Shown here: positions 1 through 14,600 of the stretch, one piece after another
How positions within the stretch are numbered: position 1 is the first letter of the stretch
How the letters are laid out: each line of letters begins with the position of its first letter
Position numbers and translations under genes: made by a program
Source: Macrocystis pyrifera
Lineage: Eukaryota; Sar; Phaeophyceae; Laminariales; Laminariaceae
Direction of reading: 5' to 3'
Length of the DNA: 64,000 nucleotides
NCBI GenBank assembly: GCA_031763025.1
Contig: JASSKH010000020.1
Location: 1,574,756 to 1,638,755, forward strand
Notes under the pieces: generated by a model
Seen by the model: only the letters and a program-made list of their open reading frames with translations
Databases searched by the model: none
What the model was told of the DNA's origin: nothing

Positions 1-1083
1 TTTAATATGATCGAATGTTTCCTCGGCGCGGCGTCGCTTTAGGCTATGAGGAATTTATTCAACTTCTAAGTATGAAGATTTGGTCTATGGCTGGATGAGC
101 TGTTTGGGCTACGACTGAATTAGTTGGTCAGGGCTGCGTAACTGACAGGATATTGTGGAGCATTGTTGTCGCTATTCTCTAAATACGAGCGCAAGCAAAA
201 GAGAGTTCAGAATTTTGAACCAGTGTTGGCGAACTCTGTTACTTCAGCAGGCCCTGTAAGCGAGTGATGGCCATCTGCTTTGCTATAACTGCTTTTAAAT
301 CCTAAAGAAGGCATCCTTGAGTATCACGTCTGAATCAAAATGCATCACGTGGTTAAGCTTTGTAGCTCCGATAAGTTGTATCGAGGCCGATCGCACTCTA
401 TCCCCCTTCAGCCGACGCGGCATTATGGTTATATTGACTACTGGAGCCCGTTCGTTTAATTTGATAGCAAAACGTGTCTCTCCAGCCCCTGCATCTAACG
501 TTGACTTAGATCCGCCGAAGCATAAGTGCTCGTGCTCTTCGTTGACTTCATCAGTTTTGGTGATGGAAGAATGCACCGTAATGACACATGGAAATCCAAG
601 GCCGATTGGAGGAGCCCCCACTATCGCACAAGAAAGTCACGGATTGGGCACCACAGCGAGACGTGCTGTGGTTCGACAGGGACACGGAAAATAATGATTC
701 CATTACCATCCAGAAATATCAGGGACCTGCAGGAGCTGCTTCAGGAGTGGCCCGAGGGGAGGCACAATCTGTGGATGGTTGCCTTGTGTAATTTCGGCCG
801 GCCCGCAACGCCAGTCAGAGAGTCTTGCCGTCATCATGCAACGTTTTATCATAACCGCTCGATAAATGATTACTCATTGTGTCTCCCCATCAATTTCGCC
901 CTCGACATGGACACGTCTTTGTCAACCAACTAGCCCTAAGACAGCGTATACGAGAACTCGAACAACAATGTTCATTCTACACACAGGTCTTCCACAGGTT
1001 GAAATTCCTATACGACAAACGCATGGACAAGGCATGCGCCGGATGGGCCACAAAGCTCGTGGAGGTAGAGGTGAATATAACAT

Positions 1084-1395
1084 GAAAGACAACATCAGAT
1101 TCAACAACAGCAACAACAGCAACATCAATGCAATAGCAACAGCAATGGCAACAGTAGCACCGACATCAACAACAACAACAGCGGCAACAGCAACAGCAAC
1201 AGTGACACGAACACCAACGCTACGAAACCACCACAAATACAATGTGTCCGTCGGACACGGCAAGCCTGTAGCTATTCGGAAGGCGGGGGCCGGACACAGG
1301 GACTGCAGCAACAGCATTCAAGAAGCGTACTTATACCACCAGAACATATGTCAGACACGGAGACGTTCGTCTTCGACGACGCAACGTAAACAACA
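1084..1395 (+). other. CAA/CAG-rich low-complexity stretch with an open Q/N frame
   Basis: About 150 bases of CAA, CAG, AAC and AGC triplets (1090-1240) read as Gln- and Asn-rich in one plus frame. That frame stays open to a TAA near 1390 and ends in MSDTETFVFDDAT. It could be a low-complexity exon tail, but the frame has no early start and no clear splice acceptor, so it may equally be simple-sequence DNA. Confidence 0.3.
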
Positions 1396-2434
1396 AAATA
1401 AGTGCTCACAACACAAAACGATAAACTCTTGCTGCTTGGCGTGAAGGCACAACCCGACTGTACGACGTCACACGCCGACGCCCTCTAACACGACAAACCA
1501 AAATATATATTCAAACCCAAATACTACTCCCAAACAGCACAAACTTTGTCCTCGCAACGGTACTAAAAACGGCGCAAGTCTGGACCTATACTGTAGACAC
1601 CACACTCCCCATCGGCGCCCACAACCCAAACGAAAAAAACACACCGAACCAAAGTCAACCGGTTTCAACAGTGACTATAACGGTGAAATCCGTCGGCCTA
1701 TAGCCACAAATCAAGCACGAATCCTACTGTAGTACACGCTTCGCTGACTCGTTCGCGTGCAATCGCCTAGAGCATGAAAAGACGGTTCGAAACATTCTAA
1801 CACAAAATAGACGTTACCTCTGCAACCAACCTCTATTATTTTCCATGACAAACAAACTCCGGAGCAAACTCGCCGTATTGATCGCTCCACTCCGCTGACA
1901 AAGTACACTGTAGATATGGTCGACATTTCCCCATGTACGATGGAACGCTTTCGCTCGCAGGAAAAGAGGATAATCTACTGTACAATCCCAAACACCAACT
2001 CTAAAACAGTGTCTAACTCCAACTCGCGTGTCCCTAAAAAGCCTCCGCACTAAAACCACAATTTGCACCACAGATATGCGGCACGAATACCACTCACATC
2101 CTGTGCCATTTTTCGAATGCAACAACAATGTACCATTCTCCCTGGCAATACATCAACGAGTACGCAAAGGCGCGAGGGCTTGACCAATTATTCTGGCATT
2201 TGGGCTAGATGATGTAACGCACCAGCCGAACGAACTGCAACATGTTCGCCCATCAAACCTATCTACTGCGATGGAGTCGTACTTCTTCGACCACAAATTT
2301 GACCTCAACCATTTATTACTTACCCTGAGCTCATCACCTGAGGGCTTAACTTTCCAATATGCCGTCAGTAGGTTTTCATCTTAAAATAGTCTGATACTTC
2401 CGGTGAGATTGTACACCCAGCCCCACTGCTGTAA

Positions 2435-2690
2435 TCTTCTTGTTTTCTAAACAAGTCGATGGTGGGGATTGTTCGACCGTAAACCGCCTGCATGGTTGAA
2501 TTCGTATGACCATACACCTTCGTGTACCCTTATATCCCCACAATGCCAAGACGGAGCACGTTGGCATTTCGCCTATGAGCCGGATATTGCGTGCACCGAG
2601 CGCGAAGCGCCGCCTTCAGATGCTGAGTGTGTCGCATGAAATGTGAGCTACATGCTACTAAGACACGCTTGCCAGGAAACGTGTCTTACA
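2435..2690 (+). repeat. GTCGG-hairpin dispersed repeat, copy 1 (diverged)
   Basis: This segment aligns by eye with the better preserved copy at 46790-46990. Shared tracts are GCATGG..., CCCACAATGCCAAGACGGAGC, the GCACCGAGCGCGAAG stretch and GAGCTACATGCTACTAAG. It lies just beyond the stop codon of the GH81 gene. Confidence 0.5.
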
Positions 2691-2884
2691 TTTCGATGGC
2701 TGCTTCAATTCGTGGCGGGGGGTGAGGCCTACATCTTACACAAAGATAAGCCTCAGAAATATTCATCGAGAGGTACCCAAAAACTATCGTAGCCCGGGTC
2801 CCTTCAGCTCCTGTTGGGGTGCTGCATACAGTACGCACTGCAGCTCCGTTTCGTGAACAGTCCGGAGGATTTCCGCGTTTACGC

Positions 2885-5640
2885 TTAGTTCTGCTTGGGT
2901 GCCGTCATTGTGAAGGAGTCGATGTTGAACCCCGCGGAAAGCGTGCACAGCCAAATTGTAGCTGGACCGGCTGAAAGGCCGCCCGTCCCTCCTCCGGAGC
3001 TGCAATTATGGACGCGTTTCGAGATATTTACAGGACGAAAGATTGAGGAGATTTACGGTCACATTTGGACGGTAATATATTGATACGGCGCGTTCCACGT
3101 CTAGCTTTTTACGACCTAAACAGGTTATGTTGACAAATGTATATCCATCGCAGTGTATGATCTCACATTGACGGGGATGATTTCCTACTCCGGAAGCGAA
3201 TCAGAGGAAACGCGCGAAAACAACGCATTCAACACCTCTACCTCACCTATACGCTACCGTGTTCCGGGACTGTCTTCAGCATGCAAGATTCAGGTTATGG
3301 GATGGTTTAACTTGTTTTTGCTGCGTCTACCAGACTAGGCGGAACAAACGACCGGTGCATTCAAAACCGAAACATGCGAGGACAACAAGTGTGCGACACA
3401 AACGCTGCAGCAAAGCACACGGGCGGTGGTAACATATCAACATTCAACATCGACTTTTCCGTTTAGGTATGGAAGTCGATCCAAATGCGCCACAACGCTG
3501 TTGGGGTATGGGAATGGTTACAACTCCGCGAGCGAGGCACATACCCCACTTACACGATCAGCGGCACGAAGATGGCCCATCCTCCAGTAGACTCCACTGA
3601 CACGAGTCCACTGAGGTCGATGTCGTAGTCGTCGCACCCCGTGCCACCTGAGACCACACGCAATGACCCAGATACCCCAGGAGGGGATGCCACTTGGAAG
3701 GCAAACTCGAACTCATCGGCTGCGAAGAGTGACAACACGGCGACGGGGGAGGGGGGAGGGGCATACTCATGTTATGCTTGGCTGTAGTCAAATGAGCTTG
3801 AACCCTCGCACCTCTTCATCGCCGGGACGGACCACGTCGGATTTTCTCCGACAAGGCGGGGGACGGGGGGGGGGCGTGGTTCATCGCCGGGACGGATAAC
3901 GTCGGAGTTTCACCGACCAGGCGGGGGACGGGGGTGGGGTGGGAGGTTGGGTCGTTGAATGTGATGCCCTGCTTTGATACGTTGTTTTGCATTGTGGTTG
4001 CTTTAGTTCGCCATATCCGCGCCCGTGCATCGGCTGTTGGCCTCGTGACGGGGTTGGATGTTTGTCATCCATCGTTACGTTTTGTCGGCATCGTCAGAAG
4101 CTACCCACACACGTTCGAAATAGGCCAAGTCGAAGGTATCTATTTGCCTTGCCTTCGGAGGTATCTAGCCAGACGCATCCGAGGGGACGCACGCCTCTCT
4201 CCGGCATTTTGTAACGGTTTCAAACCCGCATGTATGAAAGGATATCACGTCGTGCAGTACTTCACAAACATATTCAGGTAAATGTCACACACTTCCATCA
4301 GAATACATACGTATTCATGTAGACAAGGTCTTCACCTCGCTTGCGGTATTTACGATTGCTCATTTTTTTAGTGTACGTGTTCGAAGTACGTCACGTCTTC
4401 ACATTGGCCACGCCATCCCACTGTCGGCTGTTAGCGGTGACTTTAAATACTTAGATACAAGTTCAGAAACTCAGTAATCCCACATAGCGTATAATAGCCT
4501 GCAGACGTCGCTCCACTAAATTTGACAAGACACCTCCACGGCTCCTTGATAACCGAGAGAGCCAGCGGCCTAGCTTAACCTCAACGGCTTAGTTCAGCGC
4601 ACGTGTGAATACCTCGCGATATACGGAATCACTCAGGAATACAGTGCCCTCTGCTTCATGAAGAGAAAGTGTCGTATATTGGTTGTCTAAACTAGCATGC
4701 CTTTCTCTGAAAAGAATGCCGTATGTTCGATGGCTCGAGCAGCGTACACGGTGTGAAATGAAGAGCAAACGTTCCTGATGAATCTGAGGGGTAGACTCGC
4801 TCTTAGCATACCTGCGTACTCCACCTCGACCGTGTACCGCATGTACTCGCCAGCCCTGTTCCATCCCACGGTGTAGCCACTACCGTCTTCAACGATATCA
4901 ACCGCTTCCTCCGTTCGGAACGCCTGTGTATAATTCGGTTCCCCAGGCACGTCGACGACGAAGACGGGGAACAGGGTTAGGTGATAAATACTACGGTATC
5001 CTGGACGGCCACAAATATGGATACTGCTTGGTCTACGCTAGGACGGTCGAGTGCGAACACGTCTTGAAATTTGACGGCTGCCGTTGTGCGATAGCGCATC
5101 GTTAGAAACGGCTGGTGCTTCTAAAGTACAAGCGGTATCGCGTTTCAAAGTTGGTGACCCCGAGCAGCTAAACACAGAACGCCTACACGTGTCCCGCCTA
5201 CCAACAACATCATTCCGAACTGAAGCCACTACCCCACACTGACTCCAGGACCATGTTTTGTCCCCAACACAAACGATATCTGGAAATTTGGAAAGGTTAC
5301 GCAACTACTGCAACGTATGTGTTGAGCTCTCTCTGTCCCTCTCACCCCTCCGTTGTTCTCGGTGTCTGTGTCCGAGTATGCGACACCTTCGCCACCTTCG
5401 TCGAACTCCTCGACCTCGATTACGCCCGGGACGACGGCAGCGACGCCCCCGTATGGGCCGCCGACGTTATCCGCAGGGGCGAGCGTAGCCACCACGGTTT
5501 CCGTCGTCGTTGGGCCCGACGTGGGGAGCAAGAGACCCCCCGTTTCCGCGAGGGAGAATGAGTCGATGCTGAAGCCTTCGGAAACTACGCACAGCCAGAT
5601 GCAGGCCAAGCCGGCCGACAGGCCCCCGTTTCCCTCCGAC
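2885..5640 (-). CDS. GH81 gene exons 22-25: Thr/Pro linker and second CBM6 module
   Basis: Exon coordinates: 22, 5346-5640; 23, 4812-4923; 24, 3554-3719; 25, 2885-2999. Exon 22 carries the last strand of the first module (GLSAGLACIWLCVVSEGF), a linker rich in T, P, A and V, and the start of the second module (VPGVIEVEEFDEGGEGVAYS). Exon 23 holds GYTVGWNRAGEYMRYTVEV, exon 24 holds GSLRVVSGGTGCDDYDID and STGGW, and exon 25 ends LSAGFNIDSFTMTAPKQN before TAA. This module is intact. Intron positions and phases match those of the first module exactly, so the module was copied with its introns. Confidence 0.88.
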
Positions 5641-8600
5641 CTGCGCGGAGGTCAGGTTCGAATGAAACGCGGGTTGTACTAGCGGTGTGGGGGCTCGTAA
5701 CCAAAACAAGCTACAGGAGAATACTAATACGGGGTACTGTATATACGGTGCGGAGTGGCGAGACAAAAGAGCTGAAGTCTTCGCTCGATACCAACGTAAG
5801 TCACTTACCTTTGTAGTGGGGAAGGGGGAGGTGAGCCTTCTAGATGACCCGACTATGCGTCACGACTAGGAGGTTGACAGAATAGAGGGGCGACGATTTG
5901 TAATGGCAATGAACAATAAACGAAACCAGATGCGTATGCAGTGGTGAAAACGATGGTTTTGATATATATGTAGGGAGGAGTCAGTTGTGTGTTCATTCAA
6001 CGACGAAGCATGGCGGGGGAGAGGTCAGGCGGCAGCTTGGTCATGGTTCAGCAAATACACCTATCTCCACTACCACACTCCTCGTATGCCATATATAGAC
6101 TCGTGTTGCCGTTGGGCGCAAAATCTCACATGTCCAACAGAATACATTCACTGCAATGTTTTTGGTTGTTTCAATTTTTCGATTTTTCTCTCTCATAGAA
6201 TGTGTATTTCGTTCTTGTCGCACCCAGTACGACGACATGCAATTGCATTGTCCACTTTGATTACTGCATGACACTGTCGTATCTCTGGGTGGTAGGTTTG
6301 TGACCACAGAGCTTGTTTATCTCAAGGATTGAAGAATCGGCAAACACTGGTTGTGCTGGATGTCGCCGGGTAGAACGAACGGTTTAATGTGAAGCACGCA
6401 CACATTTTGTGCCTGTCGTTTCGACTGCGATGACATTTTATCAGGTGTGCAACGTATGTTGTTTGTTGCAGTTGCCATCGAGCTCATCTACTAGATTTTG
6501 ATTATCCAAACAAATTTGTGCGGTAGAATCAAAACCAGGGTGTATAGGCATGCGCAGGCGTATGCGATCGGCGAGCGCCGGTAGACCTAAACCGCGGAGT
6601 CAGAAAACACTCTGCTAACTCCAACGCTGTTCGGGTTTTTTTAAACTTTATATAGCAGGACAAGTGACTGGTAACGCGTGGCAACGGTATCCATACGTCA
6701 GAAATGCGTGATAGTGCGCGCACTTAAGACCTCAAAAGGTTGAGAAACTACCAAGGGCACATGCCAAGGTAAAGGTGCACCAATGTTATTCTGAGGTTTG
6801 TCGCTTGACGGTATAGTATTCGTGTGTAATCCACAGACATAAATTTAGAGGAAGAGCAACCCGATGAACAATACCATAACCTATTTAAACTGTGTTCGTA
6901 GGTGTACAAACGATACTATCGCCTAGAAAAACAAAAGGGTTCGGACATTTTTAGATTAAGAAACCCCGTCATTCCGAAAATACACTTAGGGCTAGACCCC
7001 TATCTCGTAAAACGCATCCATAACTACGAGTGCAGCGCAAGCATATCGCACCAAAACAACGATGCGTGACACAACACCGGTGGCACGGTTTGGCCCAAAC
7101 AAAAAAACCGAATGACCGAGCTCCCGACCTGAGGAAGGATCCAACGTCACTGGAAACCCAAACTACGTTGAACGTTACCACTCTAAGCCGAAATATAAGA
7201 AACGTATAGCCATTCATGTGATTTCTAAGCGGTTCTCGTATTTACGCTCAGAGTGGTGTGAACCTAGGCAAATGCTATTTGCTCATTCTCCTCCGATGCT
7301 TCGTACGTACGGTTTTGGGGGTAATTGGAAAGATCCCCGAGCGAGGAACGTCGCAACGTTTAAGAGCAGTTCTGAATACCGTAGCATTCGTGCAGGGACA
7401 AAATGGGAGACATCAGGAGTTCAGGCACGGCAAGATACTCACACAGACACATAGACGAAATCATCCCACCCGCCCGTTGAGGGTACAGTGACGAGGCCGC
7501 TGAGGTCGTTGGTGTAGTCGTCGCAGCCCGTTCCCCCCGCAACGACGCGGAAAGACCCGGCGTTTTCGATCGGCGCCCGTCACCAGGAACGCAAACTCAA
7601 ACGAACCGACTGTCCGTGCGATTTGGAACCGGGGAGAGAGAAGGATGTCGTTAGGCCTTCCTTATGCGGAAGGCGCGAGTGCTTACAGTAGTTTAGACGC
7701 ACAGCCGGGCGTATGTAAGCGCCGATATGATGAAACAGTTCAAACGAGCAGGCGCGAAACAGGTTCCTGATTGTATTACGCATGTTTCAAACGTTCAAGG
7801 TGCGTGAGAAATCGCCAACCAGACCCGTCGTAGCAAAGAGGCATTGCTGTGGCGTGCTTCAGGAAGGGGCGAGGTTCTGAAGAAACGATTTTTACCCTCC
7901 TCCCTTAAGGAACTCAATGCCACATCCGAATGGACATCAATATGTGTTGCTCAGGATAAGCTATGAATGTTAGCAAGTGGACGTTTAGACCCATGCGTAT
8001 CAGTTCGACGTGCAGTTTCTACGCTCGGATAAGCGTACGAGTACCTTAGCTTGGGCATACAGCTAAATGTAAATGTGTGTGAATTACGAGCCTGACTCGT
8101 TTTTGTGCAACTCAAATGGCATGCTGCAGCCCGATGGTCCAGTGAACACCACGGTAAACGTGTTTTGCTGGGTGCCGAAGGTACTTCAAATCGATAAGTA
8201 CGTAAGGTTTGTGATCAAACAAACGCGGATCACATCGCCTTAGGCGCTGTGATCTGTCTCGTACCGTCTTCAGTGACGTTGACTGTGAACCTGAGGTATT
8301 CATCGATCCGCATCCAGCCCACGTAGTAGCCGTTCGCGGTATTGCTGACATCCACCGCCTCGTCCTCTCGGAAGGCCTGCCAACGTGAAACGAGACCGGC
8401 GAGGTGTACATGGAATACGCGAGTACCACCAAGATGGCGCACGCACAGTAAACATAGAGGTTTCATACCTACACGCTGTTGAACAGGTAGGTGTGCCCTT
8501 TTCGAGATAACACCATAATTATTTTGAAGGCAGACCACCTGGAGTTATTGAGGGTAATAATTCTAGCATGATAGGATGGACAAACGCAACGTTCAACGGT

Positions 8601-11600
8601 CTTGGTCCCATTTGGAATAAATGCAAAGTTGACGACAATGCCCAGACACGTTTGCGAGGGACACCCGTAAAGCGCAGCGCACGGAGCCGTTTGCGCCGAA
8701 CGTTGAAAGCCATTTCCGCCGCCATGACCTTCATAACCGGTTCAACAGACTTGGGAGTCGTACTATTTCCTAACGAAACTACCTCTTGCACACGGGGCCT
8801 GCTACTCCTCATATCTATATTCAATTCGCAGGAACGGGTGCCAGAAATGATATCGGTGTCAGGGATTAACACGACGGCACGCCGCGTGGTTGACATCGAC
8901 ATTGCTCGCCGGGCTACACCGCCCTCCTCAATTCGAACGATAAAACGCAACGAATGCGATGCTTGTGAAATTTCTTGAACAGAACAACAACTAACGCTGT
9001 GTTTCCCACCCCTCTAATATTGGTGACAAACGAACGAGCAATCATGGGTATCTTCGCACACGCTCGAATGAAGGATACCCCCAAATCATGACGGCATTCC
9101 AACGACACCTCGTCAGCAATGAATGCGTTCGAACGAAGGCTTACCGACGGACGTTGAGCACACCCTACACATAAGAAGATATGGCCAGATTAGATCAGGG
9201 GAACTTTAATGAAACTCACCCCTCCGATGTTACTCTCGTCTGCGTCGGAGTAGGCGACCCCCTCGCCACCAACATCGTACTCCTCCGCCTCGATCAACCC
9301 AGGGATTTGGGGCGGATTCCCCCCATAGGCTTCATCAGCCGTCGGAAGCACCTCATCGAACGTCGTCGCAGGAGTATCGTCAGCACCCACCTGATGTGCG
9401 GGTGGTGTAGGGAGACGCAGCGAGTAAAGAGACAGTCGGACACATGGATCGTTCAGAGGCAATTGGCGCATACTTTGAATGAGCATTGTGTGTTGCGTGG
9501 TTATCGCATTGAATCATATCTGCCGTACTGCATTGGTAGCGAAACGCCGTCAACTCGGTGACTTCGGTATGCTGCTGGACAAGCGCAGGGCTGCCGCTCT
9601 GTTCTGATGGGAGACAGCGACCGACCGATGGACCGATATTCATGGCGTTTCCAGGTTAGGTAAAAAACAAGAAAAAAACAAAGTGTAGGATAGAGACATG
9701 GGGTGGGGCAGTCAGGCGAGTTTACCGTCTGCACATAGCGCAGTCTATCGAGGACAATCGATTGATATATGTTGATCGTCGTACAAACCTTTTTGGGATG
9801 GCACCAATTCTTTTAGGGACGCAAAGCTTGCACCTGGGTGTCGGCTGAATGGTAAAAGCAGTATCAGGCTTAAGAAGCGGCCAGAAACATGAACAGATGG
9901 CGCCGACAATTAAAATGTTTAGATCTACCAAGGCAATAATTTGATCCCTCGCTGACCTGGTCGTGGGCGCAGTATGTGCTGCACTCGGGTCGCGTCGCGG
10001 CCCAGTAGAGAGCCCACGTCCGGAAAAGGTCGTTGTCAACCTCGCTCGTTCTACCAAAACGTAGGTGAACACAGGACCGAAGTTGTAGCGGCCGCGGCGG
10101 CAGCAGCGGCAGGGGTGGCGGTGGCACGAGCAGGACGAGACATCGGGCAGCATTAGGGACGGCCGGATGACGCGGAACGTGTCGATCGCTGAATGTGGGC
10201 ATCCTAAACTCAAACGAAGGACAAGAATGCGAAATCGTCCAAAGAGCAAGATTGACGACGACGCCTGCGCAGTATTCAAGTATCGAGATCAAAAGGTGAA
10301 GGCGCAGAATAGATGAAACAGTTCGTAAACTCACGGATCATTGTTCCCGTTGTCTTTCCTTTCATGCATACGTTTGTGCAGCAGACGCGTACGCGCAACC
10401 GTCGAACTGGGTCGTTGAAACACTAGCCTGCTTCCGCGTTGCTGGCATCCGTGTGTTCCGCCATGAGTCAGTGCAAAAACAAAACAAGATACTCACAGCA
10501 TTTTGTCGAAGGCCAAGTGCTTCTGCACTGTCGCGTAGCTCATGTATAGAACGGTTTGCCACACTCCCTCCACGTCGGTTACGATAGGTTCCAGCCTCTG
10601 TCACGATAGCAGGATTTATTTCGTCAAATAGTCAGTTGACCAAGCAGGCGAGCGACGAACAGAAAAAATACAAAGCACGTTAAAGAGAGACTGAAGTATT
10701 TCGCTACTACCGTGTAGGCTAGAGATGCGTGGACTCTGGTCTGGGGGAAGGAGGAAGTCCACAGGTGAGAAATATAAAAATGGTTTCACAGCCTGCGCAG
10801 TACAATTTATTCTAGAGTATGAATGTCCTCTCTGTAAGCACCACGACCTTTGACCGCCAGATGAAGTGGTGGGCGGAGTTGGACGTGGTTGTTCGATCCG
10901 TGGCAACAAACCCCACTACCACGGTTCGTGTGTTGCACCATGTTCAAAAATGAAAAGACGCCACTATGTCGTATTTTGAACGAAATATATATTCGGAGGA
11001 AGAGTGTTCATCACACCTGATCCCACTCCTCGCTGACGAATTGAGGGTCACGCACCCACTCGGTGACGGCAGTCACAGGTATGTTCTGTGCGCGGGATAG
11101 GACAACGAGAAAGTAGAACGCACACAGGTATCAGGGTGTGAGAGTTTGTGCCGCCGTCCCAGCACATTGGCGACAAAGTATGTTTCGTTGGGTTCCCTGT
11201 ATTACCCGTACGCAGGTGATATATCATTCATGCACTTGATTCGATGCGCGTTGTACCACGACATGTCCTAATACGCAACATTCATCAGTTCAAGGTACAT
11301 CGGTTTGTTTTGGACAACCAAAACTCCAAGTATGGCGCCTCAAAGTCAAGATTTGCTACAGCTACCACCGCACGTGTTGAACGACCCCCCTTCCCCTTCC
11401 TGCACTTTCCACAGGTGTCAAACAACCACTCTTCACCATAGAGAAGACACACAAACGAATTAACATCGAAACAGGTTTGAAGGCATCACCTGGATTCCGT
11501 GGATGTACTCAATGTTGTCGCCAAACCACGTGGTGTAGTCGACTTTGCTCTCGAAGTATACCCCAGTAACCTGTCGAGAAATCGCGGTATCGCGTGACCG

Positions 11601-14600
11601 CCGTGGTATTACGCAAAGTGTGGGAGGGAATAGGTTGTACAGTTCATGCGCAGTACATTTTGAGGCGTCCTACGATAGAGATTTAATTTTCTGAGGATCC
11701 TCGCTTAAAGGGCTCACACGAAAAAAATATACTTCAGCTAAAATATTTTTTTATCCCGATAAATAGTCCCATCCCAAGTATAAATAAAATGATTGTTTTC
11801 GAAACACGATTGACGTTCCGACGATTTTGGGTTAAGGAACCACGTCATTCAGTAACAAAACGAGCGAAAATTTGCTACCTATATCGTAGAACGCGTCTAT
11901 TCACAACGATAAATTCGGTATTCCACAGTGGTGGCTTCGAAAACAACCCGCGCGTGCAGCACACGGCAAGAGGACTCGATAACTTGACACACCAATCCCG
12001 GGCGAAAGGCCTAACACAGAGGTATATAGTCATCACGAATGGCAAGTGCAAGCCGTCACAGGATGTACTGCCCGGCAAGTGTTCCGGTGGCGTTTACACG
12101 TTCCGCACCGCTGCCCAACAAGGTGAACAACAACATGCTGCACACGACCGGGGAGCGTTCAACAGTGGGACACAAATCATCCTGCCGAAAAGAAACGCCA
12201 ACATACACAGATGACCCGAATGTCGGCGAGATTCACCTTGTTTCGGACGTAGTCGGCGGGATGGTTGGTGTTGTCGTCTTTCAGGAGGAAGTACTCGTTG
12301 ACAGATCTCGCCAAAACCCCCGTCTGCAGCCTGCCAAGCCCCTCAAGCTTCGAGTTTCCCGTGGCGATGGCCCACATGGTCATGGCGTAGTAGAAGTTTA
12401 CGTCTTCCGACGATGATTCCTGTTGCCAAGACCATCATCGACAAAGTAAGGCAAGCGTGACGGGAAGGTATCGTACTGTCGCCAGCTTGTACCGTTCCAC
12501 ATATAGCCCGAAATATTCTACCGATGGATACATAAAGTAACTGGTATTACAGTGGTAGGGGCGAATGGATTTTTTTTCATTTATGGCGTAGTTATTGTGG
12601 GTATGTTAACTTTAATAGAAAGAGGGAGGCGATGTCAGATAGCCATTCCGTCACACTACACACTGTAGATGTGTTTGAGGAAAAAAGGAATACTGTAGAC
12701 ATCTTGAGAGGGAAGCTTTGTTTTAATTTTTTTGTGTGACGAGCACCAGGCGCGTGTATGGCACGGCTCTTGCTTGATGTACACGCGTTGGCCGGGTGGC
12801 ATTCATGTGATACAGATCACTCACCTCATCCCCACACGGGCCATTGTGAATATCGTGGACCCCCCCAAGGTCATGCTGTATACATGAACATTTTTTTCCG
12901 GTCGCTTTGATGTCTGTCGCTAAAATATGGTTGGCATTTTATCTACTTCCGTACTACTTTGCGCTCGCAAGCGTCGTACTCTCCTTTCTGTGTTTCCGCT
13001 TATCACGTTGCCGGTCCATGAATTTTCTGCATCTACGGCCGGGGAAAACTCGCGGGCTTTGCTGGGTAGACAAGGCGTCGCTCCCTTATTCTCACCTCCC
13101 CGACCTCCGAAACGTTACTGGTCGACGCCCGTCGCAACGATGTATTCATGCGCTACAATATGGGTGCATGCTAAAACACGGGGGTAGTTATACCTTATGA
13201 GGCTCCTCACTTTATAAGTTTTTTGCCCCAGTCAAGCCTTGGCCATAAAATTGACACGTTTAACTCGACGAGCGATCCTACCTCCTAGGTTTTTCATATA
13301 TAGAAACTACGTTCAAAGTTGGTAGCTTTCTCATTTAACGAGTGCCATCGATCATGAATGATTTGGCCGAAACGGGATGCCCCATTCTGTCGCATGGCTC
13401 TGGGTGAGCTGATTCACGAAAAGTGCCACTCCAGGCAAATGGAAAGACATTTACCTCGTTCTTCCCGTCGTAAGCGAAGAGCAGACCCCTGGACCAGCTG
13501 TGGCCGCAGAACCAGTCGAACGAACGGAACTGGGGGAAGTACGGGTCGTCCTGCAAGTAAGGGAAACAGCAACAGCAAACAAGAGGCCAGGGAGCACAAC
13601 TCGGCAACATCTGAACGTTGTCAAGACCGTTGTTTTCACAAAAATCTGTACTAACGTTGTAAAACCTCGTGACTCTACCCTCCAACAAATCCCGCTTATA
13701 CCAAGTAAATACATCATGGGCGTCGCAGCAGCGATGTTGGTCTGACCAGCCATTCGATACGATTAGATCACGGTGTTGCCAGAGGAGACTTTCATAAAGC
13801 GGACTGTATATTGTTCCCCCACAATGTGGGTACAGTTGAAACGGGGTTGGAAATGTTGACCCGAAATGTCTACGCTACCGACGGCACTTATGGCGCCTGA
13901 ATGTCCTCACCAGCGTTTCGGCCACAATTGTTAAATGTGATTTAGATATCTCCACGTGAACCAACACGCGAACGCAACACGATATGCCCAAATATATATG
14001 TCGGCGTAACGTTGGCAGTGCGGCCATCTGTAGGAATACGTTACTCGCTGTTTATCTCTAAAATGTGCACATATATATCCATCTCTCTTTGCCCCCCAAA
14101 CACAAAATCCGGTACAGTATCCGTTCGCTGCCGTGTCCTTGATTTTACGTTACTTCGTACAAGTGCACGTTATCAGTGCGTGCATGTTGACGATTCAGAA
14201 AATCGTACAGTCGGTCATCCGGCCGCCACCGAAGGCTTAGTGAGGCCAGCCTAAATCACACCAACTCCCACCTTGTTGGGCCCGTTGACGTCACGGATAA
14301 GCATTTCGACCCAGTTCTTGTTGTCGGCAGTGGCCCATGACGGCCGAAGGTGGGCCAAAGCTGCCGCTACGTTTATGAGGTAAGAATAGTGGAAGTGCTA
14401 TCATACGTGTCATCGAAGCAACGAAGATCAGGGCAGACGAAGGGGGAGTCGGGGCGAGGAGGCAGCCAAAACGGTCCTGAGTCATTTAGGGCAGCGAGGA
14501 AACGTTCTACGATTAGGTCATCACTTGGGTGTTGACCAAAACATATCTGGCTAAGGGGTTTTCTACACTGACTAACTACTCCATATCGAGGGTCAGGGGG

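Larger units (their letters stand above)
1..2884. other. Left flank without a secure gene
   Basis: No family is recognised. Two plus-strand stretches read like coding sequence: about 700-777 (RNIRDLQELLQEWPEGRHN) and 938-1068 (LRQRIRELEQQCSFYTQ), both heptad-like. They could be exons of a coiled-coil protein whose gene would end to the right, converging on the GH81 gene. The frame linking them is not established. A dispersed repeat lies at about 2435-2690. Confidence 0.25.

Noticed and set aside
295-694. Overlapping open frames on both strands at the left edge
   Set aside because: They have no recognised domain or splice context; strand cannot be decided.
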